From: Microcaldota archaeon
Lineage (GTDB): Archaea > Micrarchaeota > Micrarchaeia > Norongarragalinales > UBA10210
Direction: 5' to 3'
Length of the DNA: 14,520 nt
Assembly (NCBI GenBank): GCA_013331595.1
Contig: DUGE01000044.1
Span: forward strand, 1,134-15,653
In this document: positions 1-6,619 of the stretch, piece by piece
Layout of the letters: the number at the start of each line of letters is the position of its first letter
How positions within the stretch are numbered: position 1 is the stretch's first letter
The notes under the pieces: generated by a model
The model's database searches: none
Told to the model about the DNA's origin: nothing
What the model saw: the letters and a program-made list of their open reading frames with translations, nothing else
Position numbers and translations under genes: made by a program

Positions 1-207
1 CTCGTGCATGAACTGCTTTTGCGAGAAATTCAACTGCTCTCCGTTGAGGAATACGGCAAAATCGGCGTGAACGTGGTATTCTTCTTCGTCCCCGCCGGTT
101 TTGATTTGCTGGGGGTTGAGGATGAACAGCTGGTATGCAACCAGTGCAATGGCTGTTAGCGCAATGGCGCCGAGAATGAGTTTTTTGCTATGCCGGAGGT
201 GCGCCAT
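1..207 (-). CDS. Membrane-anchored protein, C-terminus outside window (partial)
   Basis: The frame is open from an ATG at 207 down to base 1, giving the first 69 residues of a longer protein. A short basic N-terminus (HLRHSKK) is followed by one hydrophobic segment at about residues 10-30, then a charged linker (GGDEEEY) and the start of a soluble domain with HVHADFAVFLNG. This fits a signal anchor with the domain outside the membrane. The HVHADF motif resembles small extracytoplasmic domains annotated as hypothetical in archaeal genomes; its histidines could bind metal, which is inference. It starts 22 bases after the ferredoxin stop with no separate GGTG element (only AAGGG at a distance), so it is probably the second gene of the ferredoxin transcript. 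Function not recognised. Confidence 0.6.
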   Translation of the reverse strand, partial: MAHLRHSKKLILGAIALTAIALVAYQLFILNPQQIKTGGDEEEYHVHADFAVFLNGEQLNFSQKQFMHE

Positions 208-229
208 GAGAAAACTTCTTTTTTTTCCC

Positions 230-481
230 TTAAATTATCTTTTGGCCGGTGTCCAAGTTTGTAATATGGATGACGTTTACCGGGCAGCCTTCGGCTGCCT
301 GCTTCATTTCCCCTATTTCGCTCTCGTCAAGCTCAATCTCGAAAACGTCGCCGGTTTGTATGCTTCCGATGAGGTTGGCCTTGCTGTCGGAGTCCAAAAC
401 CCACCTTTTGGAGTTTACGGCCACGCACACGGCCGCCCCAATGCAGTTGACCCTCTCGTAAACTATCTTGTATTTCGCCAA
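230..481 (-). CDS. Small three-cysteine ferredoxin
   Basis: This 83-residue protein has the plan of single-cluster ferredoxins: C13-IGAAV-C19 near the N-terminus and C66-P67 near the C-terminus. The middle cysteine of the usual CxxCxxC is alanine (A16). Family knowledge: such proteins carry a [3Fe-4S] cluster or a [4Fe-4S] cluster with a non-cysteine ligand, and pass single electrons to a partner enzyme in the cytosol. The start is TTG at 481, chosen because an AAGGTG element (487-492) lies 5 bases before it and the next in-frame ATG is at residue 59, beyond the first two cluster cysteines. It shares an intergenic region with a divergent flavin reductase (651-1367), a plausible redox partner. 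I am sure of the family, not of the cluster type. Confidence 0.85.
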   Translation of the reverse strand: MAKYKIVYERVNCIGAAVCVAVNSKRWVLDSDSKANLIGSIQTGDVFEIELDESEIGEMKQAAEGCPVNVIHITNLDTGQKII

Positions 482-650
482 AAAAACACCTTTCTGTAGC
501 GCCTTGAAAAGCTCTGGTTAAAGGCAATTTTAAAGAATTTGGTCGGCGTTATTAAAACTGTTTCGTTTGCCGTTTTGGCGGCGATAAAGTTTTAAAAGCC
601 GGCAGAAGCAAATCTTTTGAGTTGCCTATTGCTTTTAGGTGTAAATCCCA
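482..650. promoter_or_regulatory. Divergent promoter region, ferredoxin / flavin reductase
   Basis: This gene-free stretch holds two TATA-like boxes. For the rightward reductase, TTTTAAAA lies at 590-597, which predicts a transcript start near 620 and an AGGTG element at 637-641, 9 bases before the ATG. For the leftward ferredoxin, CTTTAAAA on the minus strand lies at 528-535, predicting a start near 503 and a leader of about 20 bases. The distances fit archaeal promoters (TATA about 25 bases before the start site), but no start site was measured. Confidence 0.5.
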
Positions 651-1367
651 ATGGCCGTGATGAAAAGACAGTTAGCCACCCTAGTCAGCGTTGTTGACGA
701 GTGCGAGACCGTCAAAACAATGGAATTCGAGCTTTCGGAAGCCGTAGCCCCAAAGCCAGGCCAGTGCGGCACGTTCTTTCTCCTCAAGCCGGACGGTACT
801 TTCGGCGAAGGAAGGGTTTACTCGCTTTCTTCAGCGCCGGTTGAAGGCAACCGCATTTCCATAACTTTCAGGATTACGCCTAATTTTCCGACCAAGCTTT
901 TGACCCTCGGCGTTGGCGCGAAAGTCGGGTTTTTCGGGCCCTACGGCACTTTCGTCTACAACGACGCCGCGGAGCGCGTGGTTTTCTTCGGCGGTGGCGT
1001 GGGCGCTGCCCCCCTGCTTTCCATGATAAAGCACGTGCGCGAGAAGAAACTGCCGGCGAAAATGATTTTCATGCACACTAACAAGAGCGTGCAAGTTTCC
1101 CCTTTTCTCGATTACTTCAAGCAATTGTCCAGCGAAAACCGGGATTTCAAGTACGTTTTGGACGTAACCCGGCCTGCCGAATCTAGCCCTTGGGATGGGT
1201 TGAAAGAAGAAGGGCACTTGACTGAAGAGATAGTGAAAAAGCACGTTTCGGACGCGCCGCTGCTCAACTATTACATTTGCGGCCCGCCGGCGTACACGCA
1301 CGGCGTTTTCACCATTCTAAAGGGTCTCGGCGTAACTGACGATAAAATCAAATTCGAACAATGGTGA
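651..1367 (+). CDS. FAD/NAD(P)H-binding oxidoreductase, ferredoxin-NADP reductase family
   Basis: The 238-residue length is that of compact FNR-fold reductases. The flavin domain comes first, with R55-VYSLS (the RxYSxxS FAD signature) and FGPYGTF at 95-101. The nucleotide domain follows, with GGGVGAAPLLSMI at 114-126 and CGPP at 210-213, the usual NAD(P)H contact. The protein ends in FEQW; a C-terminal aromatic is common in this fold. It carries no ferredoxin-type cysteine cluster of its own, so it needs a separate electron partner; the divergent three-cysteine ferredoxin is the obvious candidate. The ATG at 651 is preferred to the one at 660 because AGGTG lies 9 bases upstream of it. Substrate and NADH/NADPH preference cannot be read from sequence; it could also serve as an electron-transfer subunit of a larger enzyme. 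Confidence 0.9.
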   Translation: MAVMKRQLATLVSVVDECETVKTMEFELSEAVAPKPGQCGTFFLLKPDGTFGEGRVYSLSSAPVEGNRISITFRITPNFPTKLLTLGVGAKVGFFGPYGTFVYNDAAERVVFFGGGVGAAPLLSMIKHVREKKLPAKMIFMHTNKSVQVSPFLDYFKQLSSENRDFKYVLDVTRPAESSPWDGLKEEGHLTEEIVKKHVSDAPLLNYYICGPPAYTHGVFTILKGLGVTDDKIKFEQW

Positions 1368-1390
1368 GATTCACCACCGGGTTTTGAAAG

Positions 1391-1435
1391 CGTTTTAAAT
1401 CCGCGTTCCTTAACGCTTTTTGAAGGTGGTTTGAA
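1391..1435 (+). promoter_or_regulatory. TATA box and ribosome binding site before the small-protein/GalT cluster
   Basis: TTTTAAAT at 1393-1400 lies 36 bases before the ATG at 1436, predicting a start near 1424. It is followed by a strong GAAGGTGG element 7 bases before the ATG. This is the only clear promoter for the three rightward genes that follow. Confidence 0.5.
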
Positions 1436-1657
1436 ATGAAGACTTATCTAATGGTTTTATTCAGTTCCGAGGGTTCTGCGCCGCAGGAGGTTGCGGACCG
1501 GCTTACTTCCCTCGGCTTCAAGCCAGTCCACGGGGAGTACGATTTCGCCTACCCTTGGGTGCACTCGCCTTCTGTTGAGGAAGTCCTGTCTTTCGGAGAC
1601 CAGGTTCACAAGACCCTCAAGGGCATGAAAGTCATGTTCAAAATGGAGACTGTTTAA
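1436..1657 (+). CDS. Small conserved-type alpha/beta protein, unknown function
   Basis: This 73-residue cytosolic protein has no membrane segment. The sequence reads as strand (YLMVLFSS), helix (PQEVADRLTSLGF), strand (YDFAYPWVH), helix (SVEEVLSFGDQVHKTL) and strand (KVMFKMETV). That is a beta-alpha-beta-beta-alpha-beta order reminiscent of the ferredoxin-like fold of small ACT/AsnC-type ligand-binding domains; the fold assignment is inference. The start is firm: AAGGTGG lies 7 bases before the ATG and a TATA box lies before that. It is first in a cluster with a membrane peptide and a GalT-like enzyme. Function not recognised. Confidence 0.75.
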   Translation: MKTYLMVLFSSEGSAPQEVADRLTSLGFKPVHGEYDFAYPWVHSPSVEEVLSFGDQVHKTLKGMKVMFKMETV

Positions 1658-1728
1658 CTTGCCTCTTGCAGCGCTGGCAGTTCTTTCCTTCGCGCGGGGC
1701 TGGAGCTTTGGAAACGGAGGCCGGGAAC

Positions 1729-1914
1729 ATGGCGCCTAAGGAAAGCAGGGTGAACCTCCTTAAACTCGGGCTTTTCACCCTCTCAACTACCCTCCTGTTT
1801 ATTTTCCTTTTGTCAAGCGTTTTGGTCAGCGACGTGAGCTTCCAGGGCGGGTTCACCATGGCAGTCCTGTTTCTTGTTCTCGGCTGGGCGTTGAACGTCG
1901 GAAGGGAAGGGTAG
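1729..1914 (+). CDS. Small two-helix membrane protein
   Basis: This 61-residue protein starts at ATG 1729, chosen because GGAGG at 1716-1720 sits 8 bases upstream. A longer reading from TTG 1666 has no ribosome binding site. After a charged N-terminus (APKESR) there are two hydrophobic segments, about residues 11-33 and 41-57, joined by a short polar loop (SDVSFQG). The predicted form is a helical hairpin in the membrane. Its stop is six bases before the ATG of the GalT-like gene, so the two are probably co-transcribed. Function not recognised; a real small protein is likely but unproven. Confidence 0.55.
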   Translation: MAPKESRVNLLKLGLFTLSTTLLFIFLLSSVLVSDVSFQGGFTMAVLFLVLGWALNVGREG

Positions 1915-1920
1915 TTGCAT

Positions 1921-2835
1921 ATGGCTGGAGAAAACAAATTCATTTCAGACCCGACCAAAGGGCAAATCATTATTCTTGCCGCAAAACGCTCCAAACGCCC
2001 GCGGCTCACTGCAAAGCCTTCTGGCGACAAAAAGCCCGCTTGTCCTTTTTGTCCGGGCAGTGAATTCATGACTCCACCAACCAGATTTGCCTTGCCTAAT
2101 GCTAAACATTGGAAAACACGCGTTTTTGAAAACGCTTTTCCGGCTCTCAAGCCTAAAGGAAGTTTTTCAGGCATTCCAGGCCCGGCTTTCGGCGAGCACG
2201 AGGTTGTTGTCGAAACGCCAAAGCACGACGAGCTGTTCCAAAACTATTCTCGCGAGCAAGTGGCGTTGGTTTTTCAAACTTATGTTGCCTCAATAAAACG
2301 CCTGAAAAAACGCAAGGGCATCCGCACCGTCCTCCTGATAAAGAACCACGGCCTTGCTGGTGGTGCGAGCATCCCGCACGAGCACTCGCAAATTTTCACC
2401 CTGCCGTTCAAAGGGCCTCTGCTGGAAAAGGAAGAGGCTTTCTGGGCTTGGCACAAAAAGCAAAAAGGAAAATGCTATTACTGTGATTTCGTGCGTGGGC
2501 AAAAGGCCTTGTTTGAAAACGATTTCGCGAAAGTCGTTGCTCCAGAGTTCGGCAGGTTCGGCTATGAACTGTGGGTAATCCCGAAAAAGCACGTGCTGCG
2601 ATTGAAAGATTTGAATGAAAAGGAAGGCGTTTTGCTTTTGCAGGCAGTGCAAGAGTGCGTGAGGAGAACTTGCAAGATTGTCGAGTCTTACAATTTCGTT
2701 TTTCACGAGACTGGGCATTTGCACGTCGAGTTCTACCCTCGAAAGAGCGTGTGGGCCGGGCTCGAGCTGGGATCCGGAGTAGTAATCAATTCCCACGCGC
2801 CGAACGACGTGCTTAAAGAATTAAGCGGGCGCTAG
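1921..2835 (+). CDS. galT: GalT-like hexose-1-phosphate nucleotidyltransferase (HIT superfamily)
   Basis: This 304-residue protein matches the galactose-1-phosphate uridylyltransferase plan. A zinc-type pair CPFC lies at 41-44, and the catalytic region AGGASIPHEHSQ at 146-157 holds H153-x-H155-x-Q157. A second CxxC (C185, C188) and a C-terminal half with ELWVIPKKH and TGHLHVEFYPR follow. In known enzymes the second His of HPHxQ carries the nucleotidyl group; here the middle Pro is Glu (HEHSQ), with both His and the Gln kept. Likely role: transfer of UMP or another nucleotide between a sugar phosphate and a nucleotide sugar, in the cytosol. ATG 1921 is preferred to TTG 1915; AAGGG lies just upstream. 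An ADP-glucose phosphorylase-like specificity is possible. It ends convergent with, and four bases from, the S6e gene. Confidence 0.85.
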   Translation: MAGENKFISDPTKGQIIILAAKRSKRPRLTAKPSGDKKPACPFCPGSEFMTPPTRFALPNAKHWKTRVFENAFPALKPKGSFSGIPGPAFGEHEVVVETPKHDELFQNYSREQVALVFQTYVASIKRLKKRKGIRTVLLIKNHGLAGGASIPHEHSQIFTLPFKGPLLEKEEAFWAWHKKQKGKCYYCDFVRGQKALFENDFAKVVAPEFGRFGYELWVIPKKHVLRLKDLNEKEGVLLLQAVQECVRRTCKIVESYNFVFHETGHLHVEFYPRKSVWAGLELGSGVVINSHAPNDVLKELSGR

Positions 2836-2875
2836 AAGCTTACTTTTTCTTCTTTTGCTTGGGCGCTTCCTTCTT
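2836..2875 (+). terminator. Probable T-rich terminator of the GalT cluster, inside the S6e 3' end
   Basis: Right after the GalT stop the plus strand reads CTTTTTCTTCTTTTGCTTGG. Runs of T in the coding strand terminate archaeal transcription, so this may end the rightward transcript. The same bases encode the lysine-rich tail of S6e on the other strand. No hairpin is needed or seen. Confidence 0.35.
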
Positions 2876-3262
2876 TCCCTCAGCCTTCTTCTCGCCCTTA
2901 GGCTTTGGAGTAAATCCGAGTTCGCCGAGCGACTTGCTGCCTTTCTCGACAACCTGGGCGTTGATTTGCGAAATCGTTTCGGAAACGATGTTTCCAACAA
3001 TCGTTTTCTTTACTTTCTGGCCGCGGGCCAAGCCCCTTGCGCCAGCACCCCTTCCGAGCACTGCCTTTACGCGCTGTTGGCCTGAGATTGAAAAGTGCAT
3101 TGGAAACCCTTCCTTGGAAGAGCCGCCAGTAATCTTGAGCTTATAGCCGTCAAGGCCGATGAGCCCGCCTTCGAAAGTCTCGCCAATCCTCTTTCCCACG
3201 AGCGCTTTTCCCTCGTATTCCTTCTGGAAGCTTCTGTTGCCTTCGCTGAAAACTATTTTCAT
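2840..3262 (-). CDS. rps6e: 30S ribosomal protein S6e
   Basis: The protein has 140 residues. It matches S6e from its N-terminus (MKIVFSEG) through GETFEGGLIGLDGYKLKITGGSSKEGFPM, the family's most conserved block (usually GGxDKxGFPM, here GGSSKEGFPM), to a basic centre (GRGAGARGLARGQKVKKTIVG). A C-terminal extension of about 22 residues is almost all Lys, Glu, Gly and Pro, ending in KKKK. It is a component of the small ribosomal subunit. The start is firm: AAGGTGG lies 8 bases before the ATG. It follows the aIF5B gene by 90 bases. A possible own TATA element (AGTATTAATTT on the minus strand, about 3308-3318) could give separate transcription; this is weak. It is short but within the range seen for archaeal S6e. 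Confidence 0.95.
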   Translation of the reverse strand: MKIVFSEGNRSFQKEYEGKALVGKRIGETFEGGLIGLDGYKLKITGGSSKEGFPMHFSISGQQRVKAVLGRGAGARGLARGQKVKKTIVGNIVSETISQINAQVVEKGSKSLGELGFTPKPKGEKKAEGKKEAPKQKKKK

Positions 3263-3352
3263 TGCAAAACCACCTTAAACACTAGAGTCTAGATTCAAAG
3301 AATCAGGAAATTAATACTGCACGGGGCCTTTTTTATCCTTTTTCGTCAGGCT

Positions 3353-5119
3353 TTAAAACCTCGAGTAGCCCTTGATTTTCTTTATTTCCTTCAAAAGCGC
3401 CTTCTCCTCCTCCGAAAGCGAAGAGGCATACTTGACTTCAAGGATTTTAATGTCGTCCTTGGAACAATCGGAGTAGAGCGTCTGTTTTTCCTTGATTTGC
3501 CTGCCGTAGAACGGCTCTGGCATTGAAATTGCCACCTGCTGGCCTTTCTTCGCCTCCTCAATCTCCTCCTTCTCGTGCTGTATCGCCCTTATTGTGCCTA
3601 TGCTCTCGCCCTTGTCGTCCATGAAACCCTGGTTTTTGCGAATGCGGCCTTCAATTATTTCAACACCAAACACCGCAGGCCCGGAAACGCGGAAGCAGTG
3701 GCCGGGCATGAGGAATATTTTCGCTGGAAACGACACCCTGGCGAAAGCCTCGCGCTTGTCCTTTGCTTTCTCCTCGTCGCTCCACTGCTTGTAGCCTTCT
3801 ATCAAGTTGTAAATTATCTTCTCGTCGAAAATCTTGACTCCAGTGCTCGCGGCTTCGGTTTTAGCAGAATCGTCTATCTCGACGTTGAAGGCAAAAATCA
3901 CTCCCAATAACTTGTCGTTGTCCTTGACTGCAGAGGCTTGCATCACGTGCTTGCGGAAAACGTTGCCGATGCTCGCGCTTTTAAGCGGGATTTTTTCGGC
4001 CGCGAAAAGCTTTGCTATTGCCTCAAGGCTTCCCAGCGTGTCGGCTCGCACTATGACGCCCTCCTCTTCTTTTTCAACCATGAGCTCCAGCAATTCCCGT
4101 TTTATCTCCTCGATTGCCTGCTCTTCACTCTCTCCCTCTCCTATGACGACGAGATCTGAACCTGCCAGCGCCTGGTCCGCGTATTCGCAGGAGATTTTCA
4201 CTCCGCTAGCTGCAACAACTTCTTTCACTGCTGAAAACTTTTCGCGCGGGTCGCGCATTTCATCCAAAGGCTTGGGTTTCAGCAGCGCCTTTACTTTTGA
4301 AACCTTCGGGCCTTCATCAGTTGCAAAAACAATCGCATCGCCTTGCGAAATGGTTCCGTCGTAGAGTATGACGTCAAGGGTTTTTCCCAAGCCTATTTCC
4401 TCTCGCACTTCGAGAATGCTTCCCTTGCCTGCTATTGAAGAATGGAGTTCAAGGCGCTGCTTGAGGAACTTTTGGGCCAAGCCAGACACGAACATCAACA
4501 GCTCAGGCAGGCCTTCGCGGGTTTTAGCGCTGCACGGGATTACGATGATTTGCTTGGTCATGTCGCTCACGCGGTCGAAGCGTTCGGCCTGGAAGCCGAA
4601 GTCGTAAAGCTTTCCAATCAGCCTGTAAATGCGTTCGTCCAAGTCGTTCACAACGTCCTGCCTTTGCTGCGCGAGAGAGTCGCTCACGCTTGCACCAGGC
4701 TTTGAAATCCATCCGCTCAGCGCGTCAGATTTGTTCAGTGCAATGATGAACGGCGTCTTGTACTCGCGAAGGATTTCTATTGCCTCTATTGTCTGCGCTT
4801 CAATGCCCTTAGTAACGTCAATAACGAGCACGGCAATGTCCGCAACGCCCCCTCCTCGCTTGCGCAAGTTAGTGAAGGCCTCGTGGCCGGGCGTGTCGAT
4901 GAAAAGAAGTCCGGGAATAGTCAATTCAGTGTTGAATTTTTGCAGTAGAGGACCGCAGATTTTCTGCACGACGTCGAGGGGCACTTCGCTCGCGCCCACA
5001 TGTTGTGTGATCCCACCATGTTCACGTTTTGCAACTCCGCTTTGGCGTATGGCGTCCAGTAGGCTGGTTTTGCCGTGATCTACGTGGCCCATAACTACAA
5101 CTATTGGTTGCCGGAGCAT
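3353..5119 (-). CDS. infB: Translation initiation factor aIF5B
   Basis: This GTPase joins the ribosomal subunits at initiation. The 588-residue length fits archaeal aIF5B. It begins directly with the G domain: P-loop GHVDHGKTS at 11-19, switch I GGITQHVGA at 35-43, DTPGH at 75-79, NKSD at 129-132 (the family more often has NKID) and SAK as the last nucleotide motif. Beta-barrel and alpha/beta domains follow (for example EVREEIGLGKTLDVILYDG), then a C-terminal barrel with the conserved PGHCFRVSGPAVFGVEI. I see no intein and no bacterial N-terminal extension. ATG 5119 is preferred to GTG 5128, because AAGGTG overlaps that GTG and lies 6 bases before the ATG. S6e lies downstream and the dUTPase-like gene upstream. 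Confidence 0.95.
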   Translation of the reverse strand: MLRQPIVVVMGHVDHGKTSLLDAIRQSGVAKREHGGITQHVGASEVPLDVVQKICGPLLQKFNTELTIPGLLFIDTPGHEAFTNLRKRGGGVADIAVLVIDVTKGIEAQTIEAIEILREYKTPFIIALNKSDALSGWISKPGASVSDSLAQQRQDVVNDLDERIYRLIGKLYDFGFQAERFDRVSDMTKQIIVIPCSAKTREGLPELLMFVSGLAQKFLKQRLELHSSIAGKGSILEVREEIGLGKTLDVILYDGTISQGDAIVFATDEGPKVSKVKALLKPKPLDEMRDPREKFSAVKEVVAASGVKISCEYADQALAGSDLVVIGEGESEEQAIEEIKRELLELMVEKEEEGVIVRADTLGSLEAIAKLFAAEKIPLKSASIGNVFRKHVMQASAVKDNDKLLGVIFAFNVEIDDSAKTEAASTGVKIFDEKIIYNLIEGYKQWSDEEKAKDKREAFARVSFPAKIFLMPGHCFRVSGPAVFGVEIIEGRIRKNQGFMDDKGESIGTIRAIQHEKEEIEEAKKGQQVAISMPEPFYGRQIKEKQTLYSDCSKDDIKILEVKYASSLSEEEKALLKEIKKIKGYSRF

Positions 5120-5170
5120 TGCTAACACCTTGAATTCATTATTCTACTGTACGGCGTTTAATTAAAGAGT
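5120..5170 (-). promoter_or_regulatory. aIF5B promoter and ribosome binding site
   Basis: TTTAATTAAA at 5157-5166 lies 37 bases before the aIF5B ATG and predicts a transcript start near 5136. The leader would be about 17 bases long and holds AAGGTG. This suggests aIF5B can be transcribed apart from the upstream block. Confidence 0.45.
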
Positions 5171-5188
5171 TTTCAACCGCGTTTCAGT

Positions 5189-5686
5189 TCAAATATTTTC
5201 CTTGTGGTATTTGCCCGCGTAAAGCTCTCCTGCCTCTTTACCCAGGCGCATGAAAACCATTTGTGCCACGCGGGCGTTCTTCTCCAAGCGCAGTTTTTGC
5301 CCAACGCTCAGCAAAGCTTCGCCCTTGCCGTGGTAGCCGGGGTCCCACCAGCCGACGTGCACAAAAGCGCCGCATCTTGCTAGTGTGGAACGGGTTGTCG
5401 TAAGTGCTGAAAGATTTGCAGGGAGCCTGACGGTCTCGTTGAATTGAATCTTGTAAACTCCCGGTTCAAGCGCAACAACCCCGTTTTCGAACGCGAGTTC
5501 GCGGGTTTTGCTGAGCACGCGTTTGGAATTGTCGAAATCAACAGTGCCTTCTCCTTCCAGGGCAAAAACCTTGGCGAGCGTCAAGTCGAACGAAGCCGGC
5601 TGGAGCTGTTGCTTCAAATCCACGTAGTCTTCAACCAGCTTTTCCTTGGCAATCAAATCAAGGATTTCCTGCTTGGATAAAATCAT
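5189..5686 (-). CDS. dUTPase / dCTP deaminase superfamily protein, probably dUTP diphosphatase
   Basis: This 165-residue protein has the shared beta-barrel signatures of the superfamily: LQPASFDLTLAK at 28-39, EPGVYKIQFNETVRLP at 74-89, TTRSTLARCG at 97-106 and HVGWWDPGYHGKGEALLSV at 110-128. It ends with ARVAQMVFMRL. In dCTP deaminases a catalytic Glu falls eight residues after DPG; here that place is Leu. D115 in the D-P-G-Y-x-G motif fits the dUTPase aspartate. I therefore infer dUTP to dUMP plus PPi, keeping uracil out of DNA. The start ATG overlaps the TGA of the upstream acetyltransferase frame by four bases (ATGA), with GAGGGTG about 9 bases before. It lies in a block with ndk, another nucleotide-pool enzyme. 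Confidence 0.8.
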   Translation of the reverse strand: MILSKQEILDLIAKEKLVEDYVDLKQQLQPASFDLTLAKVFALEGEGTVDFDNSKRVLSKTRELAFENGVVALEPGVYKIQFNETVRLPANLSALTTTRSTLARCGAFVHVGWWDPGYHGKGEALLSVGQKLRLEKNARVAQMVFMRLGKEAGELYAGKYHKENI

Positions 5687-6168
5687 TTTCCATTCACCCT
5701 CAAAACGAATTTTTCCTTGTTTTTAGGGTCGTCCTGTTCTAGCTTCAAGCCTAGTTCTGCAGATGCCTTGTTAAGGATTGTCTTGCCAGCTTCGCTTCTT
5801 GCTTCACCATGGATGGTTGAAACACCTCGTCTTGTTAAGGTTAATAGTTTTTCTTTCAACAGCGCGGTTCCAATGCCTGATCCCTTACGTCCTGGAAGTG
5901 AAGGTCACAGTGAAACGGTCCAATGGCTTAGTGCAATGTGAGGCGTTCTATACAGCGTTTCCGCGTACGCATAGCCTGCTATTTCACTACTTCCTTTCTC
6001 GATTGCCACTAAAAACAAATTGCTTTCGTCTCTAAGCGATTTTCGTGCTGCCTTCAAGTGCGTGTCAACGGCAAGAGGCTTGTCAGCGTGGGCTTGGTTG
6101 TAATCCAGAATCTTTCTTTCCAGTTGGGGCAAGTGCTCTTTTCTGACTGGCATTATTTCAATAGCCAT
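5683..6168 (-). pseudogene. GNAT N-acetyltransferase interrupted by one in-frame TGA
   Basis: The ATG at 6168 opens a frame that stops at TGA 5905-5907 after 87 residues. The same frame then stays open for 73 more codons and ends at 5683-5685. Ignoring the one stop, the product is 161 residues, a normal GNAT length. The first part has the N-terminal GNAT elements (IEIMPVRKEHLPQLERKI, LFLVAIEKGSSEIAGYAYAE); the second holds the acetyl-CoA loop GRKGSGIGTALLKEKL. The final TGA overlaps the next gene's ATG as ATGA, and the ATG lies four bases after the ndk stop, so the full frame fits the operon. GNAT enzymes move an acetyl group from acetyl-CoA to an amine; the substrate is unknown. The stop may be a real nonsense mutation, a sequence error or two compensating indels. 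Without readthrough the first product lacks the acetyl-CoA loop. Confidence 0.7.
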
Positions 6169-6172
6169 TGTC

Positions 6173-6601
6173 CTACCGCCATTCGAAGAGTTCGCTGTCC
6201 TTGAAAAAGCGCTTTATTTCTGCATTGGTCGTTTCAATGGAGTCGGAAGCGTGGATGATGTTTTCCTGAACGTCCTTGCCGAAATCCCCGCGAATAGTGC
6301 CCTTTGCAGCTTTCTTGGAATCCGTTGGGCCGCACAGCTCGCGCACTTTTGCAACTGCATTCTCGCCTTCCCACACGCCCATCACTACGGGCGTGTCTTT
6401 CATGAATTTCGCGAGGCCTGGGAAGAACGGCTTGTCCTTCAAGTGCGAATAGTGCTCTTCAAGAATCGCGTCGTGCAGCAAGGCCATTTTCATTGCAACC
6501 GGCTTCAGCCCCGCATTTTCAAGCCTTTCAATGACTTTGCCCAGCACGTGCTTGCGCATGGCGTCTGGCTTGAGAATCACGAACGTTTTTTCTAGAGACA
6601 T
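6173..6601 (-). CDS. ndk: Nucleoside diphosphate kinase
   Basis: This 142-residue protein is a standard-length NDK, which moves the gamma phosphate of ATP to NDPs and dNDPs through a phosphohistidine. Visible signatures are TFVILKPDAMRK at 6-17, GPTD at 91-94, GTIRGDF at 101-107 and the active-site block NIIHASDS at 114-121, with H117 the phosphorylated residue. The C-terminus is complete (FEWR). The start is firm: AAAAGGTGG lies 7 bases before the ATG. The gene starts 18 bases after the vapC stop and ends four bases before the acetyltransferase ATG, so it sits in the transcript headed by the toxin-antitoxin pair. No convincing separate promoter is seen. Confidence 0.96.
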   Translation of the reverse strand: MSLEKTFVILKPDAMRKHVLGKVIERLENAGLKPVAMKMALLHDAILEEHYSHLKDKPFFPGLAKFMKDTPVVMGVWEGENAVAKVRELCGPTDSKKAAKGTIRGDFGKDVQENIIHASDSIETTNAEIKRFFKDSELFEWR

Positions 6602-6619
6602 TAAAAACCACCTTTTGAT

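Noticed and set aside
3834..4364. Rightward serine-rich frame opposite aIF5B
   Set aside because: Shadow of a firmly identified gene; low-complexity Ser/Leu composition is typical of antisense translation.
5905..5907. UGA recoding (selenocysteine or another amino acid)
   Set aside because: Other genes here end in TGA, no selenocysteine element can be seen, and the site is not a catalytic cysteine position in GNAT enzymes.
5881..5940. Frameshift readings through the GNAT break (DLHFQDVR or VTFTSR in the other frames)
   Set aside because: Both give GNAT-like fragments, but they need two compensating indels, while one substituted base explains the in-frame TGA. Kept only as an alternative.
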